Notes: generated by a model from the letters alone, not told the origin. Shown: positions 11,555 to 25,349, counted from the first letter of the stretch. The stretch: DNA of 64,000 bases from Zantedeschia hybrid cultivar (GCA_030544215.1 JARZZO010000011.1:51147587-51211586); one strand, 5' to 3'. Numbers and translations are program-made.

Positions 11555-14500
11555 TTAAAGCCAATCACTTTTATACAGAATAGCCATATTCTCTAAATGA
11601 CGCTCAAAGACATTTTGAGACAAAGGCTTTGTCAGTGGATCTGCTATGTTGTCGACTGGAGGAACTCTCTCCACTACGACATCTCCTTGAGCTATAATCT
11701 CTTTGATCAGATGAAAGCGCCGCAGAATGTGCTTCGACTTCTAATGAGACCTCGACTCTTTCGCTTGAGCAACCACCCCATTGTTGTCACATAGTAGTGG
11801 GATAGGACCAGAGTTGCTTTCCACCACACCAAGATCGTCGATGAATTTCTTCATCCAGAAAGCTTCCTTGGCGGCTTCAGCAACAACAATATACTTAGCT
11901 TCCGTTGTTGAATTAGCAGTTGTTTCCTGTTTGGAACTTTTCCAGCTCACTGCTCCCCCGTTGAGTGTGAAGACAAAACCTGATATTGACTTGCTGTCAT
12001 CAGGATCAGACTGAAAACTCAAATCAGTGTATCTTTGCAGCTTTAGGTCTCCTCCTCCATCGACTAGAAACATATCCTTAGTTCTTCTCAAGTATTTATG
12101 GATACATTTCACAGCCTTCCAGTGTTCATCACTTGGATCTGCCTAATGTCTGCTCGTAACGCTTAGAGCATATGCAACATCAGGTCTAGTACATACAATG
12201 GCATACATGATGGAGCCTATGGCTAAAGCATAGGAAATCTTATCCATCATTGCCCTCTCCTCAGAAGTCTTGGGAGACTGACTTTTGGAGAGATAAATTC
12301 TATGTCTCATCGGTATGAGACCCCTCTTGGAATTTTTCATGCCAAACCTTTTGACCATGATTTATATGTACTTGGATTAGGTTAAGGCAAGCATCTTCTT
12401 TGATCTATTTCTATAGATCCATATTCCCAATACGCAAGATGCTTCTCCTAGATCCTTCATGGACAAGTTCTTGGATAGCCAGATCTTTACTGATGACATC
12501 ATCCCTACATCATTCCCAATGACTAGAATGTCGTCAACGTAAAGAACCAGGAATGTAATTGCACTCTCACTGTTTTTCTTGTATACACAAGGCTCATCTT
12601 CATTCTTAATGAAGCCATAAGATTTGATTGCCTCATCAAACCTTATGTTCTAGCTACGGGAAACTTGCTTCAGTCTATAAATGGACCTTTGCAACTTACA
12701 TACCATATCTGAAGATTCTTTTGATGTGAAGCCTTCTGGTTGTATCATATACATATCTTCCTCAAGGTTTTCATTGAGGAAGGCCGTGTTTACATCCATC
12801 TACCAGATTTCATAATCATGGTATGCTGCAATGGCGAGATGAATTCTGATAGACTTAATCATGGCAATGAGTGAGAAGGTTTCGTTATAGTCAATGCCTT
12901 GCCTTTGACGATAACCCTTCGCCACCAACCTTACCTTATAAGTCTCAATTCGTTCATCTGCACCAATATTTCTTTTAAAGATCCATTTGCAACCGATAGG
13001 TATTATACCTTCGGGCAAGTTAACCAAGTTCCAAACTTAGTTGATATGCATGGACTGAATTTCAGAATTCATGGCTTCTTGCCATTTCTCGGCCTCTGGA
13101 CTTTCAATAGCCTCCTGGTAAGTCTTAGGATCATCATCCTCATTATAGAGCATCCTAGAACCATCCAAATTAATATGTCCCACATATCTTTCTTGTGGTT
13201 TCGGTACTCTTTCTGACCTACGAGGTTCTTGTGTATTTTCTTGAACATATTTAGAAACTGATAGTTCATCTGATGAACTATTAACAATTTGTGGGTCTGG
13301 TATTTTTTTCAGAATTACTTTACTCCCACTGTCCTTTTGGAGAATATAATCTTCTTCAAAAAAGATAGCTCTCCTGGCCACAAACACATTTTGTTCGCCA
13401 GGATGATAAAAGTAATATCCGTAAGTTTCTTTCGGATATCCCACAAATCTGCATTTGTCAGTTCTAAACTCCAGCTTATCTGCATCATGTCGTTTAACAT
13501 GAGCTGGACATCTCCAGACTTTAACATATTTAAGGTCTGGTTTCCTCCATTCTCTCTCATACGGAGTGGTTTCAACAGATTTGCTAGGTACCTTGTTCAG
13601 GATATACATAGCCGAGCTAAGTACATATCCCCATAAGGATATTGGTAATTTGGACATACTCATCATGGATCGCACCATTTCTATTAATGTGCGATTCCTC
13701 CTTTCTGACACACCATTCATTTGGGGTGTATAGGGAGGTGTAAGCTGAGAAAGGATACCATTATCCTTTAAGTATTTTATGAACTCTATACTCAAGTATT
13801 CCCCACCACGATCGGATCGAATGGTTTTGATACTCTTTACAGTTTGTTTATCTACTTCATTCCTTAATTCTTTGAATTTTTCAAAAGCTTTTGATTTATA
13901 CTTCAATAAGTATATGAAGCCATATCTTGAGAAATCAGTAGTGAACGTAATGAAGTATGAGAAACCACTAATGGCTTGAGTTGACATAGGACCACATATA
14001 TCTGAATGTATTAGTTCTAGTAAGTTAGTGGCTCGTTCTTCAGTTCCAGAAAATGGAGATTTTGCCATTTTACCCATTAAACATGACTCACAGGTTGCAT
14101 ATGATTCATAATCAAATGGATCTAAGTATCTATTTTATGCAGCCTTTGGAGTCTGTTTTCACCAATGTGGTCAAACCTACAATGCCATAGGTAGGCTTTG
14201 CTCACTTCATACTGGTTTCTTTTAGTTAAAGAACTGATATTGAAATTATCATAAGACACATTTAATAAGTACAATCCATTAGATAATGAAGCAAAAGCTT
14301 TTAATTTATTTCTGAAATAAATTGAACAACAATTGTTCCCAATAGATAAAGTGTACCCTATTCTATCTAAACATGAAATAGAATTAATATTCCTTATTAT
14401 GCTAGGTACATAATAACATTCATCTAATGAAAAAGTGTGTCCGGATGGCAGCTTGAGCTCCACTGTTCCTACAATGATCATCGCAACTCTTGCGCCGTTA

Positions 14501-14670
14501 CCTAGTCTTAGCTCCACCTCGTCGGTTCTTAGCTTACGTCTTCTTGTCAGTGCCTGCACAGTATTGTAGATATGAGAAACACATCCATTATCTAATACCC
14601 ATGATGTACAATCTCTAATTGGCAAGTTTACATTTATCAGATAGATGCCTGAAGCGTCCTGTTGCTTCAC
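11555..14670 (-). pseudogene. Copia A pol: protease, integrase, RT, RNase H; decayed
   Basis: Reading from 14,670 down: protease with D-N-G at about 14,590 (the family has D-T/S-G, so the active site is altered); GAG-pre-integrase motif WHCRFDHIGENRL; integrase core (14,077-13,600) with SDICGP, RSDRGGEY and GVSERRN carrying the D, D, E residues; RT beginning PIGCKWIFKR (about 13,000) and continuing to ~12,450; RNase H (12,112-11,741) with SSKQ and TTEAKY; a conserved C-terminal end with stop at 11,555. The integrase-before-RT order is the copia signature. Multiple stops and frameshifts break the frame throughout. Confidence 0.88.
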
Positions 14671-15470
14671 AGTTCCTTGAGATATTCTTTACAATTCCTC
14701 TTCCAGTGGCCCTTCTGACGACAGTAGAAGCATTCACCTTCTTCAACATTCTTGCCTTTGTCCTTTTTGACAACCTTCGGCTTCTTCTGATTCTTGCCTT
14801 TGCCTTTCCTGAAGGCTTGGACTGTTAGTCTTTTTCTGCCGGTCTTACCAACCATAAGAACTTGGGGTTCGTCTTTCACAAGATTCCCCTCTACAGTCTT
14901 TAGCATATTTAGTAATTCAGCCAAAGTAGTTTGGATCTTGTTCATGTTAAAATTCATAATGAACTGAGCATATGATTGTGGAAGTAAAGATAACACAAGG
15001 TCGGTATGCATCTCCTTGGGGAGTGAGACCCCAAGAGCATCAAACCTCTCCACCCACTCAATCATCTTCAGTACATGAGTATGTACTGAAGATCCCTCTG
15101 TTATCTAAGTCTTGAACATATTCTTAGATATCTCATATCTTTCGATTCTGCTCTGCTCACCAAATAGCTCCTTTAAATAGAGCATGATGGATCTTGCATC
15201 TATCTCCTCATGCTGCCTCTACAACTCATTGCTCATAGAGGCCAGCATGTAGCATTGGACCATGGTGGAATCTTCCTTCCATTTTTCATATGTCAACATG
15301 TCCTCCTCTGGGGCATTTAATGCTGGTTCAGTAGGAGGTGCATCATCCAGGACATAAGCAATTTGCTGAGACCTGAGGGCAATCTTCAGGTTTCTGAGCC
15401 AGTCTGAGTAGTTCGGGCCTGTCAAACGATTGTCATCAAGTATGCCACGCAACGGATTGTGGTGCAACAT
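14667..15470 (-). pseudogene. Copia A gag, broken
   Basis: N-terminal part 15,470-15,219 opens with the copia Gag motif NYSDWLRNLKIALRSQ; the C-terminal part (15,065-14,667) ends in a CCHC knuckle CFYCRQKGHWKRNC (about 14,691-14,732). A stop at 15,219 and one in between break it. The Gag stop overlaps the first codons of the protease frame, so in a live copy pol was probably reached by frameshift or readthrough. Confidence 0.8.
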
Positions 15471-17553
15471 TTTAGCCTACAGGAGATAATCGAATTAAAA
15501 TAAGTAGACAATCAGTTTATTAAAAAAAAAAAAAACAATACATGGACTTTGTTTATCTAGCTTTACTCCCATAAATTTTTGTCGGACTATATAACTTTCA
15601 GGTATATAGAACGGGAGACGCCGACAGTCTCCTAGCAGGGATCAGAATATCCAAGAGTCACAGTATAACTTCGGATAAACACATAGTATTATACTGTTTT
15701 ATCAAAGCAACCATCTCATGGTAGTTGCAACTCCTTGCAATATCCGATAATATTTCGGCTCCCAGGTTATTAATGGTCCCGGATAAACACAGTAGATCAT
15801 TATCCCCAGTCTAAGCTTTACCATCAATACGTAATAAAGTAGAGTAGAAATATAGTTCCCGGATAAACACGTGGATAACTATATCATTCCTCTATTCTAA
15901 TCGCAAGACATCTAATGTCATAGTTAATAGTCATCTCAACAGATGATGACAAATCTCAGGTAAACACGTAGTATATGCCACCACTGAATTAAGTTCTAAT
16001 AACTATATTGATGGAGAGCCACGCGGTGCATTCTCAATGACTCGCGCTCCGGCTTAGAATTTGTAACGAATGTTTTATTTATTAACTTTGGTCTCATCCT
16101 AGGTGATAGTATTAAATATGTCGAATATATTAATTATACTAATAACCTAATTTATTTGATTCGTAATCAAAAGAAAACACACGCATCACATACATGTCAT
16201 GGGTGTAGTCATGGATAGCACTGTGGTTTGACTTCAGCCAGACAGTCAAACACACATACACATAATATAATAGTTATATCATGAGTCCGCAAACTCATAG
16301 GCTTAATGAACTCTTTCATATCCTTCTTAGTTGCAGTTGTGAATCATCCTCGCTCCACGCTCAGCCGCCTCGATCAAATCATCTCATAAATTCTCAATTA
16401 CATGATAATTTAAAAAGAGGAAGCCTTATGGCGAGTACATCAAGGAGGGAGGTAGAGATACAATAGAATATGAGAGAGGGAGAGCTTCGCAGACTTCTAT
16501 TTATTAACAAATAATAAACCACTCAATCATACATTATTGATATAGATCCACAAGCTAAGTATTAAGTGCTAATCCATGACCACCATGTAGTTTTTAATTA
16601 AACAAACCACACATGTAGTGTACATCATATGGCTTGATAAAATTTTAGAAAATATTTAATTTTGGTTTCATAAACCAGGGACCAAACAAAAATTGGATTT
16701 TAATTTTCAAAAAAAAAAATTTATTTTGTTTAAGCATGCTAATTCAAATCATATTTAAATAAGCAATCAATGCACAACAACTCCAAATTAACAAATTTAT
16801 AATATTCCATGCCAATGAAATTTATAGACATTAAAAATTAATTTAACAATTAAATTAACCTATTAATGTCTTTTAATCTAACAATTAGATTATGAAGTAA
16901 TTAACAACATTTGTTAAAAAAAACACTTAATTCCCTAAAACAATTTATCCATTTATTGGCTCCTTAACAGTGAATAAATAGATTTTAATTTAATTAAAAT
17001 CTAATTTTAAATTTAAATAAAAAATCTGTAATTTAAAGTGCCATTAAACAATTCAAAAAAGGGATTAATGGGGGGGGAATTGGGCCGGTCAAAGGGGGGT
17101 CAAAGGCTCGGATGGGCTGGGTCCGGCTCGGCCCAGACCCGCCCTGTAGGCAAGCTGGGTCGGGTCGGGCGCTCGACTGGCTCGGGCCCTAAGGCCTCGG
17201 CCTGCCCTAGTCGGGCCCGCCCCCCCCACCCGACGTAGCTAGGGAAAACCCTAGTTGCGCCACAATTGAGGGGAAAAGCCACCCGCCCCCTGCGCCACCG
17301 CCGGCAGCCTACCCTGCAGGTGCCGGCTGGCGGCCCCTCGGCGCCGTGGGGTTACCCTGGTAACCATGTCACCGGCGGCCGCGCCGATGACCCCCCAGAT
17401 TGCCGGCGGGAAGCCCTAAAAAACCTCCTATGTGCACAGTTTTGGCTAAAACCGAATCCTCCTTCCCTTAAACTACAGGAGGGGTTGGCCGGCCATCTCT
17501 CCCGGCATCGGCCAGGGGGTCCCCAGCGACCGATGATCCCATGGGGGGGGAGG
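15471..17553 (-). other. Copia A 5' leader, downstream portion
   Basis: Non-coding and unusually long: with 26,931-27,156 it totals about 2.3 kb. It has an AT-rich part with four structured repeats (15,661-15,980) and a strongly GC-rich block (about 17,080-17,553) ending at the point where B inserted. Open frames in the GC block are composition artefacts. Confidence 0.7.
15661..15980 (-). repeat. Four leader hairpins of copia A with shared loop motif
   Basis: Plus-strand coordinates: H1 15,661-15,696 (arms cagtataa/ttatactg), H2 15,771-15,802 (taatggtc/gatcatta, one imperfect pair), H3 15,850-15,884 (atatagtt/aactatat), H4 about 15,946-15,980 (tgaca/tgcca, one mismatch). Each loop holds a version of YCGGRTAAACACRTAG. 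In the transcript the loop reads CTAYGTGTTTAYCCGR. Stems differ completely between hairpins but stay self-complementary. Confidence 0.7.
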
Positions 17554-19122
17554 TGTTGGGTTCGTTGTGTCAAGATTCGACCGAAAAATGCAACGGAAAT
17601 AATTATTCGGGATCGGATCCGTCCCATTTCGATCAATAAAATATTCTCGGAAATCTAATTTACCTTGCGCGGATTCGAATCCGCGTTCGTTCTCCGATTC
17701 CGTCGGAATGATGTCGTAAGCCGTGCAGGTGCCCAGCCTCTAGTGGTATCCACGCGGTTCTCCTCGCGATGGATCGTTATCGCCTCCTTGCTCGATGCAG
17801 CGTTCGTGGAAACCGTCTGGCTACGCGTAATTTGCCGTGACATGCGGATTCTGAAACTCCCGTTAGACGGAAGGCAGAGCAGTTGGGAACCGAAGCGGAG
17901 CCCCAGAGGGCCAGCCTCGATATGTTCGCTCAGGAGAGAGGAGAGAGAGAGGGCGGCGGCTAGAGTTAGGGTTGCTGGCCCCTGACCTAGTAGCCGTTCT
18001 TTTATAATAAGTATGTTTGCGGTTTTTCATAAAAACCCATACTTATCCGAAATCCCATCTAATTATCTATCGACTTGAAATCCTTTAGCGTGTGACCCTC
18101 TAGGCCCAAATACCAGTCCAGTTAATGGCCTATTAAGCACAGTAACTCTTTACGGACCCACAGAATCAATTAATATCCTTATATTAATTAATCAGCCGAA
18201 TTTAATGTCCCACAGTTAATTCGGACGGGTTTCCGATCACGTTGGATGCCAAGCAACATCATATGATCGTGGATGGCATTGGGGTTATCACAACCCACTA
18301 TTGGAACCTTTCCGTTATCTATTAGCGCGCAGATATAATCCTTCATCCTTACGATGTTCCCGAATCGACCTAGGGTATGGTTTACTGTTAAACCCTAGCC
18401 AGTTGATTCACTTGAATCAGATGCCGCTAATCTATATTGGCTAACTCTTTATCTGATATAGTGTCCGCCTTGGCCAGGGACATAAGCGCATCATTCCCGA
18501 CATATTCTCTCTCATAATACTGAGAGTGGATGATCCCATATTAAACACACAATTACCTTCGATGGCATTTCTCTAAACCCGATCATTTGACTTATTGATA
18601 ACCCATGGTTAGAGATTCGTTAGTCAAAGTCAAAGTTTAGAGACGTACTAACAAGGTATCTTTGGTGTCTCAGGTCCAAATATCATCTACGCAAGTGAGG
18701 CAAAAGAATCGTGCTGGTTAACAGTGAGGTATATACCATCCAGCGATTCTAGGTCGGATCAATTCAGTGAACTCATTCATGAGTACCTACAGGTCCAGCA
18801 TAGTGTCTCCACACAAGTGACTTATAGGATCAGTCACCCTCATCATATGAGCTGAAGAAACCTTTACTAGTCTATCCAGATGTTCGATGTCCATCTCAAA
18901 TATCCTCCGACTATGAATAATTAAGAACATGTGTTTATAAGTCTTCGGTCTTGTAATTATGATCTCATCATAATCCGAAGATTGTTGCACATGTTCATAG
19001 ACTTCATCGTGATACGATAATCATAGATCGAACTAATTACACACAATGAATTAATGCCATTATATTAATAAATTGAATGATACATAGTATTGGATTGGCT
19101 AAAAGACCATCTAATACTAACA
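17554..19122 (-). repeat. 3' LTR of copia B (1,569 bp)
   Basis: Plus-strand termini tgttgggttcg and ctaatactaaca; next to the polypurine tract. A minus-strand TATA box ttattataaaag lies at about 17,999-18,010. Confidence 0.9.
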
Positions 19123-19134
19123 ATCTCCTACTTG
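19123..19134 (-). promoter_or_regulatory. Polypurine tract of copia B
   Basis: Minus-strand CAAGTAGGAGAT abuts the LTR; one base differs from the A tract. Confidence 0.75.
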
Positions 19135-19136
19135 GA

Positions 19137-22100
19137 CTAAAGCCAATCACTTTTATACAGAATACCTATATTTTCTAAGTGACGCTCAAAGACATTTTGA
19201 GACAAAGGCTTTGTCAGTGGATCAGCTATGTTGTCGGCTGAAGGAACTCTCTCCACTACGCCATCTTCTCGAGCTATAATCTTTCTGATCAGATGAAAGC
19301 GCCGCAGAATGTGCATCGACCTTTGATGAGATCTTGGCTCTTTCACTTGAGCAATCGCCCCATTGTTGTCACACAGTAGTGGGACGGGACCAGAGATGCT
19401 TTCCACTACACCAAGATCGTAGATGAATTTCTTCATCTAGACAGCTTCCTTCGCGGCTTCAGTAGCAGCAATATATTCAGCTTCCGTTGTCGAATCAGCA
19501 ATGGTTCCCTGCTTGGAACTTTTCCAACTCACTGCTCCTCCGTTGAGTGTGAAGTCAAAACTTGATGTCGACTTGTTGTCATCAGGATCAGGCTGAAAAC
19601 TTGAATCAGTATATCTTTGTAGCTTTAAGTCTCCTCCTCTATAGACTAGAAACATATCCTTAGTTCTTCTCAAGTACTTAAGGATACATTTCATAGCTTT
19701 CCAGTGTTCATCACCTGGATCTGCCTGATGTCTGCTCGTAACGCTTAGAGCATATGCAACATCAGGTCTAGTACATAGCATGGCATACATGATGGAACCT
19801 ATGGCTGAAGCATAGGGAATCTTATCCTTCATTGCCCTCTCCTTAGAAGTCTTGGGAGACTGACCTTTGGAGAGATAAATTCTATGTCTCATCGGTATGA
19901 GACCTTTTTTGGAATTTTCTATGCCAAACCTTTTGACAATGATTTATATGTACATGGATTAGGTTAAGGCAAGCATCTTCTTTGATTTATCTCTATAGAT
20001 TCGTATTCCCAATACGTAAGATGCTTCTCTCAAATTCTTTATAGAGAAGTTCTTGGATAGCCAGATCTTTACTGATGACATCATCCCTACATCATTCCCA
20101 ATGAGTAGGATGTCGTCAATGTCAAGAACTAAGAATGTGATTGCGCTCCCACTGTTTTTCTTATATACACAAGGCTCATCTTCATTCTTAATAAAACCAT
20201 AAGATTTGATTGCCTCATCAAACCTTATGTTCCAGCTACGGAAAATTTTCTTCAATCCATAAATGGACCTTTACAACTTGCATACCATATTTGGAGATTC
20301 CTTTGATGTGAAGCCTTCAGGTTTTATCATATACACCTCTTCCTCAAGGTTACCATTGAGGAAAGTCGTCTTTACATCCATCTGTCAGATCTTGTAATCA
20401 TGGTATGCGGCAATGGCGAGAAGAATTCTGATAGACTTGATTATGGCAACGGGTGAGAAGGTTTCGTCATAGTCAATTCCTTGCCTTTGACGATATCTTT
20501 TTGCCACTAACCTTGCCTTATAAGTCTCAATTCGTCCATCTGCACCGATCTTTCTTTTAAAGATCTATTTGCAGCCGATAGGTACTATACCTTCAGGAAA
20601 GTCAACCAAGTTACAAACTTGGTTGATGTGCATAGACTGAATCTCAGAATTCATGGCTTCTCGCCATTTCCCGGCCTCTAGGCTTTCAATGGCCTCCTTG
20701 TAAGTCTTAGGATCATCATCCGCATTATAGAGTATCCTAGAACCATCCAAATTAATATGTCCCACAAATCTTTCTGGTGGTTTAGGTACTCTTTCTGACC
20801 TACGAGTTTCTTATGTACTTATTTGAACAGGTTCAGAAATTGACAGTTCATTAGATGAACCATTACCAATTTGTGGGTTTGGAATTTCTTCCAAACTTAT
20901 TTTACTCCCACTGTCCTTCTGGAGAATATAATCTTCTTCAAAAAAGACAACTCTCTTGGCTACAAATACCTTTTGTTCGCTAGGATGATAAAAGTAATAC
21001 ACGTAAGTTTCCTTTAGATATCCCACAAATCTGCATTTGTCAGTTCTGGACTCTAGGTTATCTGCATTATGTCTTTTAACATGAGTAGGACATCCCCAGA
21101 CCTTAACATGTTTAAGGTTTGGTTTCTTTCTATTCCATATCTCATATGGAGTAGTTTTAACAGATTTGCTGGATACCTTGTTCATGATATACATAGCCGA
21201 GTTAAGTGCATATCCCCATAAGGACACTGGTAATTTGGACATGCTGATCATGGATCGCACCATTTCCATTAATGTGCAATTCCTCCCTTTTGATATACCA
21301 TTCATCTGAGGTGTAAGCTGAGATAGGATACCATTATCCATTAGGTATTTAATGAACTCTGTACTCAAGTATTCACCATCACAATCAGATCGGATGGCTT
21401 TTATACTTTTTCCAGTTTGTTTTTCTACTTCATTCCTAAATTCTCTGAATTTCTCAAAGGCTTCAGATTTATTTTTCAGTAAGTATATGAATCTGAATCT
21501 TGAGTAACCATCAGTGAATGTGATGAAGTACGAGAATTCACCAATGGCTTGGGTATACATAAGACCACATACATCATAATGTATTAGTTCCAGTAAGTCT
21601 TTGGCTCATTCTCCAGTTTCAGAAAATAGAGATTTATCGATTTTACTCATCAAATATGACTCACAGGTTGCATATCATTCATAATCAAATGGATCTAAGT
21701 ATCCATCTTCATACAACCTTTGGAGTCTGTTTTCTCCAATGTGACCAAGCCTACAATGCCAGAAGTAGGCTTTGTTCATTTCATTTATTTTTCTTTTAGT
21801 TATGGAACTGATGTTTAAATTCTCATGAGACACATTTAAAAGATACAATCCATTGGACAATATAGCAGAGGCTATTAATTTATTTCTAAAATAAATTAAA
21901 CAACAATTGTTCCTAACATGTAAATTGTATCCTATTCTATCTAGACATGAAATATAAATAATATTCCTTATTATGCTAGGTACATAATAACATTCATCTA
22001 ATGAAAAAGTGTCTCCGGATGGTAGCTTGAGTTCCACTGTCGCTATAGCGATCGCCGCAACTCTTGCGCAGTTACCTAGCCTCAGCTCCACTTCGGCAGT

Positions 22101-22240
22101 CCTCAACTTACGCCTTCTTGTCAGTGCTTGCACAGAAATGCAGATATAAGAAACACATCCAGTATCTAATACCCATGATGTATAATCTATAATTGACAAA
22201 TTTACATCTATCATATAGATACCTGAAACGTCATGCTACT
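19137..22240 (-). pseudogene. Copia B pol, decayed
   Basis: Same layout as A. Protease has the canonical D-T-G (LDTGCVS, about 22,170). Integrase core at 21,560-20,811 has lost part of the segment before GISKGRN, and the catalytic Glu of GVSERRN is now Lys. RT fragments run 20,765-19,959; the active site reads DIDD rather than YVDD. RNase H runs 19,892-19,437, and after a stop the C-terminal part ends at 19,137. Several stops and frameshifts; not functional. Confidence 0.87.
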
Positions 22241-23054
22241 TCATAGTTCCTTGAGCCTTGTCCTTGAGGTATTCTTTACAATTCCTCTTCCAGTGGCCCT
22301 TCTAATGACAGTAGAAGCATTCACCATTCTCAGCACTCTTGCCTTTGTCCTTCTTGACAACTTTCTGCTTCTTCTAATTCTTGCTTTTGCCTTTACTGAA
22401 GGCTTGGACTGCTAGTCTTTTCCTGCCTGTCTTACCAACTATAAGAACATGAGGTTTATCCTTCACACAGTTCCCCTCTGCAGTCTTCAGCATGTTCAGT
22501 AATTTAGCCAAAGTAGTTTTGATCTTGTTCATTTTAAAGTTAACAATGAAATGTGCATATGATTGTGAAAGTGAAGATAACACAAGGTCGGTATGCATCT
22601 CCTTGGGGAGTGGAACCCCAAGAGCATCTAGCCTCTCTACCCATTCTATCATCTTCAGCACATGAGTCTGTACTGAAGATCCCTCTGCCATTTGAGCCTT
22701 GACAGATTCTTAGATATCATATCTCTTGGTCCTGCTCTGCTCACCAAACAACTCCTTCAAATGGAGCATGAAGGATCTTGCATCCATCTCCTCATGCTGC
22801 CTCTGCAACTCATTACTCATAGAGGCCAGTATGTAACATTGAGCCATGGTGGAATCTTCCTTCCATTTTTCATATGTCAACATGTCCTCCTTTGGGACAT
22901 CTAATGCTGGTTCAGTAAAAGGTTCATCATCCAGAACATAAGCAATTTGCTCAGATCTGAGGACAATCTTTAGGTTCTTGAGCCAGTCTGAGTGATTCGG
23001 GCCTGTCAAATGATTGGCATCAAGTATGCCACGCAACGGGTTATGGTGCGACAT
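22241..23054 (-). pseudogene. Copia B gag, broken
   Basis: Starts at 23,054 with the same motif as A (NHSDWLKNLKIVLRSEQ). A stop after RTKRYDI (22,710) and another at 22,374 divide it. The zinc knuckle near 22,310 has a stop in place of a residue between its second Cys and the His. Confidence 0.8.
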
Positions 23055-25349
23055 TTTAGCCTACATGAGATAATCATATTACAATTAGCAGATATTCAAT
23101 CAATTAATTTAAAAATAAGACATGGACTTTGTTTATCTAGTTTTACTCCTACTAATTTTCGTCGGACTGTATAACCTTCAGATATACAAAACGGGAGGCA
23201 CCGACAGTCTCCTAGCGGAGATCAGAATCTCCAAGAATCACAGTATAACCTCGGGTAAACACATAGTATTATACTGTTTTCTTAGAGCAACCATCTCATG
23301 GTAATTGCAACTCCTTGCAATTTCTAATCATGTTTCGGCTCCCAAGTTATTTAATGGTACCGGGTAAACACAGTAGACCATTATCCATGGTCTAAGCTTT
23401 ACCATCAATATGTGATAGAGTAGAGTAGAAATATAGTTCCCGAGTAAACACGTAGATAACTATATTGTTCCTCTATTCTTACCCAAAGGCATCTAATGCC
23501 ATAATTAATAGTTCTCTCAACAGACGATGGCAAATCTCGGGTAAACACATAAAATATGCCACTATTGAATTAAGTTCTATTAATCATATTGATGGAGAGC
23601 CACGCAGTGCATTCTCAATGATTCGCGCTACGGCTTAGATTTTGTAACGAAAGTTTTATTTATTTTCTTTGGTCTCATCCTATGTGATAGTATTAAATAT
23701 ATCGTATATATTACATACACTAATAACCTAGCTAATTTGATTCATAATCAAAATAAAACACATGCATCATACATGTCAATAGTGTGGTCATGGATAGCAC
23801 TGTGGTTTGACTTGAGTCAGATAGTCAAACTCACACACACATAATACAACATTTATATCATGAGTTTGCAAACTCATAGGCTTAAGGAACTCTTTCTTAT
23901 CCTTCTTGGTTGCAGTTGTGGATCATCCTCGCTCCATACTCAGCCGCCTCGATCAAATTACATCATAAATTCATAATTACATGATAATTTAGAAGAGGAA
24001 GCCTTATGGCGAATACATCAAAGAGGGAGGTCGAAACACAATAGAATATGAGAGGGAGAGGTTCGTAGACCTTTATTTATTAACAAATAATAAACCACAC
24101 AATCACATTCCACATCCACAAAGAATAATGCACATCTATGACCACCATGTAGTTTTTATTAACAAACCACATATGTAGTGCACATATCATGGCTAAATAA
24201 AAATTTTCAAAAATATTTAATTTTGGTTTCATAAACCAGGGACCAAACAAAAATTAAGATTTGAATTTTGAAATATTTTCATTTAGTCTAAAGCATGCTA
24301 ATTTAAATCGAATTTAAATAAGCAATCATATGCACATCAAAATAAATGTACAATAACTCCAAATTGACAAATTTATAATATTTCATGCTAGTTAATATTA
24401 TATACATTAAAAATTAATTTAACAATTAAATTAACTCCCTTTTAATGTCCTTTAATCCAACAATTAGATTAAATTACTATTCAACAACATTTGTTAAAAT
24501 TGCCCATAATTAATAAATCCATTTGCTGGCCCTTTAACAATTATCAAATAGAATTTAATTTAATTAAATATATAATTTTAAATTTAAATGAAATTCTATA
24601 AAATAAAGGGTTAGTAAATAGATTAAAAAAATACAAAAAAAAGGGCTAAAGGGGGTTGGTGAACCGGGCCCGGTCCGGTCATTGGACCAAGCCCAACCGG
24701 CGCCTGGACCTGACCCAGACCCGCCCTAAGGGGCGGGCTTGGCCCAGTTCGGGCGTCGGGCTGGCTCGGGCCCAGGGCCTGGCCTGGCCCGGCCGCCCCC
24801 CCTTCCTTGCCCGACGCAGCTAGGGTTTCCCCTAGCTGCGTTGTAGGCCGGGAAGGGGGGCCAGCCCCAGCCGCCGCCGACCTGCCCCGTAGGCGGCGGC
24901 CGGCGGGGCCGACACCAGGGATGACCCCCTCGACAGCTAGGGGTCCCAGTGACAGTGCCGGTGGCCCTGACTGCCGGCGGTCACCAAGAACACCTCCCCC
25001 CACCCCCTTTCTAAACACAGGAGAAAAGGAAGGAGAGGGGTTCGTCGGCCGCCCCATCCGGCGCAGGCCACGAGGCCGCCGGTGACCCCACTGCGGGGAT
25101 CCCATGCGCCGGTGAGCCATCCCCAACCCTTGGGGTGCCCTCGAAGGTGCCAATCCATGGTCGTTCTTCGATGGACGAAGAACACGAAAAGGGTACAGGA
25201 AAAAATGATTTATGATGCAATAATTAGCTTTTAATTCATAGTACTCATCTTATGAACACATCATACGCAATTAAAATCAAAACTCGGCATGGAATTAATT
25301 ATAAAATTATCAATACGGAGATCGAAACGGCGAAAACACAGTGGAACCT
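23055..25349 (-). other. Copia B 5' leader (about 2.3 kb)
   Basis: Non-coding. An AT-rich half carries the four hairpins (23,241-23,561); a GC-rich block spans about 24,640-25,170. Layout matches the leader of A piece for piece. Confidence 0.7.
23241..23561 (-). repeat. Four leader hairpins of copia B with shared loop motif
   Basis: H1 23,241-23,276 (cagtataa/ttatactg), H2 23,352-23,383 (taatggt/accatta), H3 23,431-23,465 (atatagtt/aactatat), H4 23,528-23,561 (tggca/tgcca). All four stems are perfect here. Loops carry the same YCGGRTAAACAC core as in A. Confidence 0.75.

Noticed and set aside
24623..25153. Long frames in the GC-rich leader block of copia B (and 17,038-17,636 in A)
   Set aside because: GC-rich sequence has few stops; frames overlap on both strands and are not conserved between A and B.
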